From: Dipteris shenzhenensis
Taxonomy: Eukaryota > Polypodiophyta > Polypodiopsida > Gleicheniales
Assembly (NCBI GenBank): GCA_047967505.1
Contig: CM106540.1
Reading direction: 5' to 3' (one strand)
Length of the DNA: 64,000 bases
Made by a program: the position numbers and the translations under genes. This document shows, piece after piece, positions 10,814 through 21,574 of the stretch. Every line of letters starts with the position of its first letter. Position 1 is the stretch's first letter. The notes under the pieces were generated by a model. That model did no database searches. It saw only the letters and a program-made list of their open reading frames with translations, and was not told the origin of the DNA.

Positions 10814-11599
10814 TAGATTTCACACCAGATGGAAAATCTGTGTGTGTGAGAATTATTGACTTGGGAAGGTGTCTCCATAGAACTTAGAGCAAGCCCGGGC
10901 AGGTTCAAGCGCTTGCTCCAAAGTCACTATTTCCTTGGTTTGCACTAGAGCTGTACCTGAGAAATGATGCACAATCAAATGGCACATGATCAGACATGTC
11001 AGATTGCTATGCTGTCGATCGGTTACTTGGCAAAATAGCCAACTTTCTCGTGGCTACAGTTCTGCACTGTCAACTAATTAGTTATACCTAGGGCATGTAC
11101 TCAAGCTATTGTGGGATTATAAAATGCACTTGTGCCAAAATTAGCCTTGGGAAAGGATGACAATGGACTTGTGTTGCTAACCAAACTACATGCCCACAAT
11201 GTTGATGAAAATCTTGCAATGCGACCAATCGATGATATGAAAACTTATATATAAAATGTGTAATTTTGGCATCTCATCATATCTCCATTTACAAGGTGGA
11301 TAGTTTGGTATTTATAGAATGATCTTGTCAGTTAGCTTGCAAACATTGTTCGTTTATAAGTCGTGTACTTTTTAAATATTCCTAAATCATATTCTGCATT
11401 TTTTCCAAATGGATGTTGGATAACATGATTGGATGTTTAGGGTATAGGGTTTAATATTTGGACCATTGGTTATATGACTACAATCTCACGAGATGATCTT
11501 TTACAACTGTGTGAGAAAAAAATGTTGGAATGTATGTATGGCTCATGTTATGAACTAGTATCTTTGCTACTAGGTTTAGTATTTCCAAGATCATAGTTT

Positions 11600-12101
11600 A
11601 GGTATCACAACATTGGCATCATCATCAAGAACACCCTCTCGACCATCCACATAGGCTGACTACCAAGCACAAGATGCACACACATGCTCTAGTCAAGCGA
11701 TGAAGTTCATGATGGACATGGCTGATGCCACCATGCAACTGACATCGAGGAGAGATAAGACAAAGGCGATTGCCATTGCCAATACTTTCCATAACCCTGA
11801 AGGCATGAAGTGGGCAGCTGTAAAGGCCCTCATCTCGAATGACAATGTAATGGCTATAAACCAATCCATCAAAGAGAATGTAACCACCATCTAGGAGATG
11901 ATATTTGCAAAGAAATCTCGCTGTGATATTCCTCTATCCTTTGCGAAGATGCTATACAAAAAGTTCATGCTTGGTCGTGAATTAGACTTTGCCTCAAATG
12001 CTCGAGTACTTGAGCAACCACGAGGGACAAGTGCTAGATCCATGGTAGTAGAACCTCCTACATGTGCCAACAGTCCAACATTAGATGACTATAATATTTA
12101 A
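11600..12101 (+). pseudogene. Unknown coding remnant inside MULE-like element
   Basis: A continuous protein-like reading runs from about 11,690 (MKFMMDMADATMQL) to 12,101, interrupted by one TAG at 11,893-11,895 (context ATC TAG GAG ATG). Reading through that stop gives about 135 residues, mostly helical in composition, then Pro-rich near the end. I do not recognise it. It could be a captured host fragment or a decayed element gene. Confidence 0.45.
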
Positions 12102-12585
12102 ATATCTTTCAACTATTTGCTGCTACTTTTTTGGGAGAATTCCAGCCAACATCAACTGACAAGTTTTCATGTGACCTCATTGCATTAGGAAAAAAGGGAG
12201 CTCATTTTAGGGCCTTTTAGCTAAGAAATAAAATAGCCCTCTACCAATCAAAGGAGGGCTAACGTAACCTTAAAAATTTTAGAAAAAGGAAAACAAAAGA
12301 AATGTGGCCGAGTTTGCAATCAATGAGGACACTTGAGCTACTTTATTATATTTGACATACGGTATAGAATTTGGTATTTCTAACATCACCAGTGTGGGCC
12401 AAATCCCCCACAAAGGCTTTTGAAATGCCAACCCGGAGGCCCAAAAAAAGTCAAAAAGGCCCGAAAAGCAACCTGTACAAATGAAAGTGATTTTGACAAG
12501 TTGGATTTCCAAGGTTTTGGCCCGCTCTCCTGACGCACCAGTGATTTCAGAAATACCAAATTCTGCACCATACGTCAGTGAGGTT

Positions 12586-12755
12586 TGTGGGGGTTAAAGG
12601 TCACTGTGCCTTTACCCCAGTTATGTACAATACTCAAACACATATATAAATGAATGAAAAAGAAGATTAGGGTGTTCTGCACCCACCAAAACTTGTGTGG
12701 CTCTCTATTTCTCTCTCTCCCTCTTCTGTTCTTGCTTCCGTTGAGAGCACTCGCA
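12586..12755 (+). repeat. Copia 5' LTR (170 bp)
   Basis: Begins TGTGGGGGTTAAAGG and ends ...GAGAGCACTCGCA; the 3' copy ends CCTCA. It contains ATATATAAATG, a plausible TATA box for the element transcript, and a CT-rich 3' part. Confidence 0.95.
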
Positions 12756-12757
12756 AC

Positions 12758-12769
12758 TGGTATCAGAGC
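12758..12769 (+). promoter_or_regulatory. Primer-binding site, initiator tRNA-Met
   Basis: TGGTATCAGAGC lies 2 bp after the 5' LTR, the standard complement of the plant initiator-Met tRNA 3' end that primes minus-strand DNA synthesis in Copia elements. Confidence 0.95.
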
Positions 12770-13890
12770 CCGGGTGATCTAGCTGGAAACACCTTCATTA
12801 TTGAATCTGGGATCATTTCATTGGATTTTTGACTCACTGTGTCAGTTTTTGCGTTTTTCTGCTCGGGTGTTGGAACTCAAGTTTGGAGCAACCATTTGCA
12901 AATCTGTTACTTTCGGTGGACTCAAGAGGTCCTAAAACTTCTATGTTGCTCATCATTTGCACTCCGGTGGAGTTTATAAACAATTCTGTTTCCAAAAACG
13001 TTTTTCAGTCCGTGTGTTGGACCTAGTGATTGAGACCACGGTTTCCAAAACCATCTGCCCCATTGCGTTTCAGACGCCCAAAAACCCCTACCTATCAGTT
13101 CTTACGCGATTCGGTGGAGGATTTTCAGAGTTATAGATCTCTGTGTATTCGATTTCGTCTCTTTGTTATGCATTTCATTCTAAGGTTTTGAAACCTTAGA
13201 TTTATGCCACATGGCAGTGGATAAGTGTTGACTCCCATTTCTCACTCATCAGTTGGGATTTTGGAGTTCCGATAGAAGAGAGATATTTGCAAATTCTCTT
13301 GTTGAGTCCGATTATGTAATGGCGCCCATGTTTTGAGGCATCTCATGTTCTATTTTCAGTAGCGGTCATTACTGTAGGACTATGATTTCTCGAGCATACC
13401 TTATGCAGATCGCTCTAGTTGCAGTTTGAGTAGTGTGTGCTCATTTGTGGTGTGCATTGGGTTGCAGTAAATGATTTATAGGCCATTTGGATGCATTGCG
13501 GTCCTTATTAGATGCGCTAATAGGCCCAAACTGCCTTGTGGGATGCTATTTTTATGGACGCTTTGCACATGGATGCTATTTTATGCTGAGGGATAGCTTT
13601 GACACATTGTAGGTGATGCACTGATAGTGTTATGCTCTCTTGGATGAGATATTATTAATGCATATGCCAGTGGATGGTGTTTATGCTTGAGTCATTTGGC
13701 ACTTATTGGCATTTTGGATTGCCATTGCAGTTGGCATTTTCTTTTGGGCCAGATTTGCTCATATGGATGCATAGTATATGCACATGAGTCAGATGCTTTG
13801 AGACATGAGTTTTGGTGATATTTCACTCTATTGTGGCATACACATTTGGGTGCACCTGGTATTTGGTGGGATTTTTGCTTCATTTGCATC
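12770..13890 (+). other. Copia untranslated leader
   Basis: About 1.1 kb between the primer-binding site and gag with no convincing frame. A long leader, unusual only in its length; it would hold packaging and dimerisation signals if any. Confidence 0.7.
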
Positions 13891-13891
13891 A

Positions 13892-15043
13892 TGGCATTCT
13901 TTTCCATGTCTAAAATGGAGTTTTTTAGCATTAAAAAGTTTGATGGGACAAACTTTTCTTTGTGGAAAGAACAAATAAGGGATGTGCTTATTCAAAAGCT
14001 CAGTTCAAAAGAAGCAGATTAAACCCTTGGCAGGGATTGAAGCTAAGCCTGCAAATATGTTTGAGGATGATTGGAATGAGTTGGATGCATTAGCAAAATC
14101 TACTATTAGACTTCATCTTGCAGAGTTAGTTTATTATATAGTAGTAAATGAGCAGACTACGAAAGATTTGTGGAAGAAACTGTGTGCCACTTATGAAAAG
14201 GAAACTGCCTCTTATAAAGTTTACCTCATGAAGAGGTTGTTTGAGCTGCAGATGAAGGAAGGGGTCTCCATTGCTTCTTACTTGAATGAATTCAATATTA
14301 TTTTCAGCCAGCTTCAGGCTCAGAAGATGAATTTTGATGCAGAGACTAAGGCAATATTTCTCTTATGTTCATTGCCATCCTCATGGGATACCTTCCGTAC
14401 AGCTGTCAGTAACTCTGCACCTGGTGGAGTACTGAAATTTGATGATGTTGTGGGTAGCTTGTTGGCCGAGGAGATTAGACGGAAGTCTATGGATGGCAAC
14501 AAGCAGGATGCAGCCTTAAATGTGCAAAGGGGCAGATCACAGTTCAAGGGGAAGTTCCAAGAAAGAGGGAAGTCTCGTAGCAAATCCAAGGCATGGAACA
14601 TGGAGTGTTACCACTATGGTAGGAAGGGCCATATGAAAAAGGATTGCTACAAGCTGAAAAGAGATCAAAAGGATAAGAAAAAGAATGCAAATTGGGGTGC
14701 AAATCAAAAGGAAGAGAGTCCAAGGGAGGACAAAGGAAAAGTGAAGATCGAGGAGATCAATGCAGTCACACATGATAGTGACAATGACGTTCTCTTCATG
14801 TCTAGTTTATCTGCAGAGTTGCTTACCACTTCAGATAATGCATATTCCCAGGATTGGATTTTGGATTCTGGTGCTTCATTCCATGTTACTCCCCATAGGG
14901 AATGGTTCTCCACTTATGACAGTGGAACGACAGGTGTGCATCTTGGAAATGACTATGCATGTGACATAGTGGGAGTAGGTGACATAAAGTTTTCCTTTGT
15001 AGATGGGTCTGCATTTATTTTGAAACATGAGACATGTGCCTAA
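13892..15043 (+). pseudogene. Copia gag and protease region
   Basis: The start is near 13,894 (MAFFSMSKMEFFSIKKFDG), followed by the gag UBN2 domain. A frameshift near 14,000 moves reading to the frame of 13,982-15,043. The zinc knuckle at about 14,605-14,650 reads CYHYGRKGHMKKDC, so the second Cys of the CCHC is Tyr. The protease motif DWILDSGASFHVT follows at about 14,850. The frame ends in a stop near 15,043, before the pre-integrase zinc-finger region, implying another indel. Confidence 0.93.
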
Positions 15044-16249
15044 GTTGACCAAGAGTCTTATTTTAGTGGGTCAGCTAGATGATGCTGGTTTTCACACCAC
15101 TTTTGGCTTTCAGAGTTGGAAAATTTAGAAGGGCTCTATGCTTTTGGCCAGGGGTGCCAAGTGTGGGACTTTGTATCCCTTACATGTATCAGGGGTATTT
15201 GATCATGTTGTTGCAATAACCGAGCAGCCAAGCACTTCTTTGTGGCATTGCAGGTTGGGGCACATGAGCTAGAATGGAATGAAACTCTTATGGCATTTGG
15301 GTTATGTACCGCATTTGAGTTTCTCTGATTTTGAATTTTGTGAGCACTGTCTCTATGGGAAGCAGACTAAATCAGCCCATAAAAGAAGGGGAAAGAAAGA
15401 GTTTGAAAAGCTTGATTTGGTGCATTCAAACGTATGTGGTCCCATGCCTACACGGTCATTAGGCAGGGACTAAATCAGCCCATAAAAGAAGGGGAAAGAA
15501 AGAGTTTGAAAAGCTTGATTTGGTGCATTCAAACGTATGTGGTCCCATGCCTACACGGTCATTAGGCAGGGCTGAATACTATGTGACATTCATTGATGAT
15601 GCAACCAGAAAAGTGTGGGCTTATGCTATAGCTCGAAAGAGTGATGTTTTCCAGGTATTTCAGAAATGGCTAGCCTTGGTTGAGAATCAGTCAAGTAGAA
15701 CGCTTAAATGCCTACGGATTGACAATGGTGGAGAGTATCTCTCTCATGACTTTCAGCATTTCTGTGATACACGTGGGATTAAGAGGGAGCTCACATCCCC
15801 TCGTACTCCAAAGCAAAATCCAATTGCAGAAAAGATGAACCGTGCCATTCAAGAAAGGTTGCAATGCATGCTTTCCAATGCAAGTCTTTCTTGTGGTTTT
15901 TGGGCTGAGGCAATGAAGAATGCAGTGCATGTGATCAGTAAGAGTTTGGATGGTGGTATTCCTGAAGAGGCATGGAGTGGCAAGAAGCCCTCTTACTCTC
16001 CATTTGTGTATATTTGGGTGTGAGGCATATGCACATGTGCCAAAAGAGCTTCGAAAGAAGCTAGATCCTAAGTCTAGGAAATGCATCTTTCTGGGTTATG
16101 GTGAAAGTGGAGAGATGGGCTATCGTCTCTGGGATCCAGAAGCAAAGAAGATCATATGCAGCCATGATGTAGTCTTCAATGAGAAGAAGATGCATAAGGC
16201 ACCCATGAGGGATGTGGAAATGAGGAGAATCTTCCAAGTACTCCCATAG
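15044..16249 (+). pseudogene. Copia integrase, broken by 103-bp duplication
   Basis: A gag-pre-integrase segment (LWHCRLGHMS at about 15,240) is followed by the rve core. Catalytic positions are visible as FIDDATR, RIDNGGEY and NPIAEKMNR. An apparently exact 103-bp tandem duplication (15,366-15,468 and 15,469-15,571) shifts the frame, as 103 is not a multiple of three. A further frame change near 15,960-16,010 separates the core from the GCEAYAHVPKELRKKLDP segment at 16,020-16,249. A stop near 15,124 also interrupts the early part. Confidence 0.93.
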
Positions 16250-16305
16250 GTATACAATCAAGGGTAGATGATGGATCATCTATTGGTGGAAATGATGAGC
16301 CAAAT

Positions 16306-17976
16306 GTGGCTGATATGCAAGTGGGACAGCAAGCTGAAATGCCCTTGAGAAGATCATGTAGAGTGTCTAGACCACCTGATAGGTTTGTTCCAGGGGTAGA
16401 CTATGTGATGCTTACTGATTGCAGGGAGCCTTCTTGCTATAGAGAGGCTATGATGCACGAGGATCAACGCAAGTGGGAGTATGCTATGCAATCAGAGATG
16501 AGTTCACTTATGAAGAATAAGACTTGGGACTTGGTTTCTTTACCACATGGAAAGAAAGCATTGCCATGTAAATGGGTCTACAAGATGAAGGTCACAGGTG
16601 ATGATGTGCCTAGGTACAAGGCCCGTTTGGTCACTAAAGGGTTCAAGCAAGAGAAGGGTGTGGACTTTGATGAGATATTTTCTCCGATTGTGAAGATGAC
16701 TACACTTAGATGCCTGCTTGGACTAGTGGCATCAGAGGATATGGAGCTTATGCAGATGGATGTCAAGACAGCTTTCTTGCATGGGGATTTGCATGAGGAA
16801 ATTTACATGGTGCAGCCGGAAGGCTTTGAAGAAAAGGGCAAAGAGCATTTAGTTTGCAAGCTGAAGAAGAGTCTCTATGGTCTTAAGCAAGCACCTAGAG
16901 AATAATATCAGAAGTTTGATGCTTTCATTCGGTCCCAGGGTTTTAGAAGGAGTGAAATTGATCACTGCCTCTACACTAAAAGGGCTAAGGATAATAGCCT
17001 GATAATCTTGGCACTATATGTAGATGATATGCTATTGGCTAGCAAGAATACTTATGAGCTAGATGCATTAAAGGCCAAGTTGCATGAGGCCTTTGATATG
17101 AAGGATTTGGGACTTGCAAGTCATATTCTTGGTATGCGCATCACGTGTGATCCGAGTAGGAAACTTCTTTGGCTTTCACAAAAAGAGTATGTTACAAAAG
17201 TATTGCAGCGTTTCAATATGGAGGGGGGGAAGGAAGTGAGTACTCCATTGCCTCCATATGTGAAACTGAGTCATACAGATAGTCCCAAATCAGATGAGGA
17301 AAGGGACATGATGGCCAAGGTTCCTTATGCATCAGTGGTTAGGAGTCTTATGTATGCTATGATAGCTACTAGACCAAACATTTCATTTGTAGTGGGAGTT
17401 GTTAGTCGGTATATGGCTAATCCAGGAAAGAGGCATTGGGAGGCAATTAAGTGCATCATGAGGTACATGAAGGGTACCAAGGAGATGTGCATCTGCTTTC
17501 GTAGAGGAGACATGCGTGTACTTGGATACACAGATTCAGACTATGCAGGGCATGTGGATAGTAGGAGATCCACTTCTGGTTATGTGTTCACCTTTGCAGG
17601 TGGTGCAGTGTCATGGATGTCTCGCACACAAAAGTGCATTGCTTTGTCTACCACAGAGGCGGAGTATGTTCCAACCACAGAGGGTTGCAAGGAGGCTATA
17701 TGGCTTGATCGGCTAGTGGGAGATTTGGAGATTCATACAGGTGTACCAACATTGCATAGTGATTCCATGAGTGCTATTCAGCTAGCATGGAATCCGATCT
17801 TTCATGCAAAGACCAAACACATTGAGGTCAGGTACCATTTCATCAGGCAAGTACTTGAGGACAAGCGCGTAGAGCTTGTCAGGGTTCATACAGATGATAA
17901 CCCTGCAGATATGCTGATGAAGAGTCTACCTAGTCAGCGGTTTGAGTATTGTCATGTATTGATGGGCATTGGATAG
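16306..17976 (+). pseudogene. Copia reverse transcriptase and RNase H
   Basis: The RVT_2 reverse transcriptase starts around EDQRKWEYAMQSEM and includes CKWVYKMK, QMDVKTAFLHGDL, SLYGLKQAPR and the YVDDM catalytic box at about 17,021. A TAA at 16,903-16,905 follows QAPRE, where most Copia proteins have Trp, compatible with two G-to-A changes. RNase H follows with TDSDYAGHVDSRRSTSGY, ALSTTEAEY and HIEVRYHFIRQ, ending at 17,976. Apart from the TAA it is open. Confidence 0.95.
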
Positions 17977-18014
17977 TATACTCACTGGTTGTTCTCCCTT
18001 AAAGGCACATTGTC

Positions 18015-18029
18015 CTTTAAGTGGGAGGT
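18015..18029 (+). promoter_or_regulatory. Copia polypurine tract
   Basis: AAGTGGGAGGT directly abuts the 3' LTR and would prime plus-strand synthesis. Confidence 0.85.
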
Positions 18030-18199
18030 TGTGGGGGTTAAAGGTCACAGTGCCTTTACCCCGGTTATGTACAATACTCAAACACATATATAAATGAATG
18101 AAAAAGAAGATTAGGGTGTTCTGCACCTAGCAAAACTTGTGTGGCTCTCTATTTCTCTCTCTCCCTCTTCCGTTCTTGCTTCCGTTGAGAGCACCCTCA
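18030..18199 (+). repeat. Copia 3' LTR (170 bp)
   Basis: Same length as the 5' LTR, with seven mismatches by eye. Followed by AGGTT, the target-site duplication. Confidence 0.95.
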
Positions 18200-18301
18200 A
18201 GGTTATGTCATAGTTTATTGTTTTAGAGGAAAGAAAAATGAAGAAATAATGAATTTCTCTCAGGGCCCCAAAATGGGCTCCCTTTTTTTCCTAATGGACG
18301 T
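18200..18301. repeat. Second MULE-like terminus, hit by the Copia insertion
   Basis: The segment AGGTTATGTCATAG ... CCCCAAAATGGGCTCCC ... TTTTCCTAATGG is a diverged copy of the 10.24 kb terminal repeat, in the same orientation. The Copia target site AGGTT is the outermost part of this terminus. I did not find the matching inverted end to the right. Confidence 0.6.
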
Positions 18302-18399
18302 GTAGCATTGGTGACAACTAATGATATCTTAAAGACCATCAAAGAGGACATTAGAGAGGGACAACAAGGAGCACGCACGAGTGAGACATGACATTTTCT

Positions 18400-18860
18400 C
18401 TCGCGACTATGTGAGATACAGTTATGGAGCATCAACGGGTGTTGCAAGAACTTGAGTGGTTGAAAAGTGACAATGAACTATTGCATGCATTGTTATATCA
18501 AACCAGATAGAAGATATCGACAATGCATATGCAAGAGATTTGCATGATAGCAACTAATTTTTCCCAACAGGCTTGTGACGCACAAACCGCCTTGCAAAGT
18601 ATTGAAGAAAGGAGGCATAGTATCGGCAATCAACCCATGATTTTGTTGGCCTTGCTGTGTGCAAACCGTCCATAATACCCGCTGGATTGCAATTCATCAT
18701 GTACGAGCCATGTTGTCCAATTTGCCAAGATTTCTTTGACAGGGCTACAAGATACTATGCTCTCCCTTGTCATCAGCGCTTTAACCTTGCTTGCCTCATG
18801 AATACTCAAAAGGTGAGAAATGCATGTGCGGTGTGCAATGCTCTTGTGGTTGTTGTATGA
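18400..18860 (+). pseudogene. Coiled-coil plus degenerate RING-finger remnant
   Basis: One frame (about 18,420-18,650) reads as a charged helical stretch, including QRVLQELEWLKSDNELLHAL, broken by a stop. Another (18,657-18,857) ends in a RING-like motif: CCPICQDFF, about 13 residues, LPCHQRFNLACL, then CAVCNA. The spacing matches a C-terminal RING-H2, but the central CGHxFH is altered to CHQRFN, so one metal-binding His is lost. Such proteins are E3 ubiquitin ligases; this copy is frameshifted and probably dead. Captured host gene or element gene cannot be decided. Confidence 0.6.
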
Positions 18861-18869
18861 CATGCTCGA

Positions 18870-19990
18870 CCTTGGCACAATGTACTCTCCTGATTGAGGC
18901 CACATAGATTTTAAATGATCAAGAGAGAAAAAGTTTATATACAACTTGACATATAATATTAAACCATTTTTTTGGCATGTGTAATCAATTTGCAAGAATT
19001 GTATTAAAGGTTTGTTACAATAGTGTATTGCATCAATATTTGTTTTGTTTTCAATTTTCATTAATTTTGTTTATGATGGTATATTGAAACAATTTTTCAT
19101 TTAGTTTATATTCAATGTAGTGTTGAATCAATTCTCATAAAGCAAAACACTTTCTTTTAATAGCTTGCACATAATGTCAATCATCCTTGCCATGCTATTG
19201 ACCATCACCAGCATGCTATTGGGCCTTATCCCACCATTGTCTATGGACTCTTCATTGTCTTGTACCGACATGGATCCGACATGGAATACACATCAGACTG
19301 GGGGCCCAAGGCACCCACCATCCTCTTCCAAGTGCAACACGAGGTGCTATGTAAAAACCTTCATCTAAATCCTTTTTGGCACACCACACCCGTTGGCTTC
19401 AATTTTATCTTGTTGTCAACTGTGATCCATCTTATATGGAGATTGCCATCTAATGGCTTCTTTTTTTGCCGGGCCCATTTTTTTGTAATAGTAATGTCTT
19501 CGGAGATGCAAACTCCAAAATGCAAATATGCACATCTTGTAACTTGAAATGTATAACAATTGTTAAAGTATAAAGTTTGACTCTTTTGTTGTGTGTTTCT
19601 TTGACTTCGCCAGGTATAAGATGTACAAAGTATCTCTTTGCCACGAAGACCTACGCCACTAATTTCATGTGTAGAAGTTTATGATAGCTAGAAAAGGAAA
19701 GCAGTAGTGAAAGGAGCACCTAAGGAGCATGGGTGCTAATGCAACCCAATAAGAGGAGAAAGCTACAATCAACTAACACTTTTTTGTCTTCTTAGAAGGG
19801 CAGAGTGAGATTTTAGAGTCAAAAAAGAAGGCACAAAATGTGTAAGAGAGGTTCGGATACAACATGTCTACATGCACCAAGAACTTGTATTGTGAGATTA
19901 TCCTACTTATCTTCCACACCATAGACCCAATTGTAAGTGTATTTGTATAATGAAATAGTTGAAACAAAAGAACTTTTGTTTTCTATGACA
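18870..19990. other. AT-rich sequence, no gene resolved
   Basis: Short frames only. One plus-strand frame at 19,260-19,547 lacks motifs. Nothing assignable. Confidence 0.35.
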
Positions 19991-20073
19991 GAAAATACCT
20001 TTGTTTTGGTCCAGATATATATCCCTCATCATACAAGGAGTGGCAACCAATGGAGTGCATATTATGATTCTTT

Positions 20074-20826
20074 GATGCTCTACATGGTGCTATTGGGGAG
20101 CTACAATACAAAGGTAGAAAATCAACAAAGCTGGCTGAATCGGGTATATTCTTTAATGATCACTTTTATCGATTGATGGAAAATGCTCACTCACTTGGTG
20201 TATTAAAAAAGAAAGATCTCCTAGCATGGAATACAATAGATTGGCCAGTCCCTGATGGCACCATCAAAGAATCATACAAAGACAAACTATTTTTAGAAGT
20301 AAGTACAACATTCCCTAAAACCAAATATTGTTACCAGAATAGTTAAAATCAATGTTTTCATGCCACTTACAATTTTTGTAGAACTTTTTTAGGATTATCC
20401 AGTTAAAATTTATAAGTCAATGTTGACTTTCACAGCAAAAGGATATGATGAAATTCCAATTTCAATTTTTTGGATAATGGTAGGGATAGAATGGTGGCCA
20501 ACAATGTGTATTGTGAGGCTGCTCATAACTCCATCAACATTAAGCACATGATTGCCTCAAAAAACTTTATCTTCTCTTTTTACTATAAATGCAGCAGGAT
20601 GATATGCCCAAAACTTGTGGCAATGGACCAAGATGAGAGTTCTTCAGGTCCAATAATTGAAATAAATGACATCCTTCTAACATCCATCACACTAGGACAA
20701 TTCTTCACTCTCTCTCAGTTATGCAATGACATTATTTTGGAGACTAAGGACAATATCCACAAAGAATTTTCAAGAAAAACAACAAGCATGAGGGGATTAG
20801 ACCAAGAGAGTGTCAATAGAGTTTGA
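20074..20826 (+). pseudogene. Unknown transposase-like gene, N-terminal part
   Basis: The reading GELQYKGRKSTKLAESG, then GVLKKKDLLAWNTIDWP and DGTIKESYKDKLFLE (to 20,299), continues after an intron-like gap at about 20,395 and then in the frame of 20,470-20,826 (GPIIEINDILLTSITLGQF). Frame changes at about 20,100 and 20,465 break it. It is related to the fragment at 8.43-8.66 kb. Position and orientation suggest it belongs with the exons at 21.6-23.5 kb. Confidence 0.5.
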
Positions 20827-21212
20827 ACATACCAAGAGTTTGTCAATAGAGGGTATTAGTGGAAAAGGTAAGGGAACATACTCTAAACAATATGGGAGGA
20901 GAGCATATCAATCACATCGAGATTACAAAAATGGAACTACTTGGAAATGATTTTTGTTGATGTCTTGTTATCGTTCAACTATAATGAAATAGCTAGATCA
21001 AGTATATGTAGAGTGATTGTGAATGCTACAAAGACTTAAACACAATTTGCCTTGGAAGATACTTACTATAGAGCGACAAGCATGATTGTGCAAGTGACAT
21101 GTTTTTCTTTTTGTGCTAAAGCACTTATGCAATCCTCTTTTAAATCCCATCTCATATCATCATTCACAGTCTGTATAGATATTATGATCCTTGGTCTAAG
21201 TTGCAGAAGCTT

Positions 21213-21518
21213 CTACTGAATTTGCAATTGCCTAAGTACTGTTTGGGATTCCAAGGCAGATAGTGTTACTTGAACTTGCTCCCTCGGGGACTCTTCATAT
21301 GCAACCTTGCCTCTAGTCTCATGTGAGTGAGTGACCTCTATTATCTTTATTGCACCTGCTTTAATTTTTTTGGATGAAGGCATAAGAAGTATATTTCTCA
21401 TTTTAAGATCATCCCAATCCTCTTCATTAAGGATCTTGTCATATATCCACTTGATCCTTATAAGTGTTTGAATATATTTTCTCATTATAGTCACCCTATG
21501 TGCATGTGGTGCCAGCAT
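21213..21518 (-). other. Open minus-strand frame, possibly coding
   Basis: A 101-codon frame of balanced composition (RIKWIYDKILNEEDWDDLK) with no recognised motif. It runs antisense to the surrounding plus-strand exons. Coding status is uncertain. Confidence 0.25.
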
Positions 21519-21574
21519 TCTGTCTTGGAAAAACTCTATAAGCTAGTCTTCAGCAACTTCTTGGAGAGCAAATA

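Larger units (their letters stand above)
10243..12272. mobile_element. MULE-like element with ~95-bp terminal inverted repeats
   Basis: The left end at about 10,243-10,340 contains GGCCCTAAAATGAGCTCCC then TTTTTTCCTAATG. The right end at about 12,183-12,272 is its inverted copy. The arms are long but diverged toward the tips, which read (C)GTTACATTGGCTC and GGTTACGTTAGCC when oriented outward. Both tips abut AAAATTTT, possibly an 8-9 bp target duplication, but this is palindromic and ambiguous. Long TIRs point to the Mutator superfamily by structure only. The interior holds a MITE and an unrecognised coding remnant; no MULE transposase is visible. Confidence 0.6.
12586..18199 (+). mobile_element. 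Ty1/Copia retrotransposon, full-length but inactivated
   Basis: Two 170-bp direct LTRs (12,586-12,755 and 18,030-18,199) flank gag and pol. The 5-bp target-site duplication is exact: AGGTT at 12,581-12,585 and at 18,200-18,204. I count seven differences between the LTRs by eye (about 4%), so insertion is not recent. The order gag, protease, integrase, reverse transcriptase, RNase H identifies Copia. Coding breaks are listed under the parts. It would move through an RNA intermediate using its own proteins; this copy could at most be moved by another element. Confidence 0.97.
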
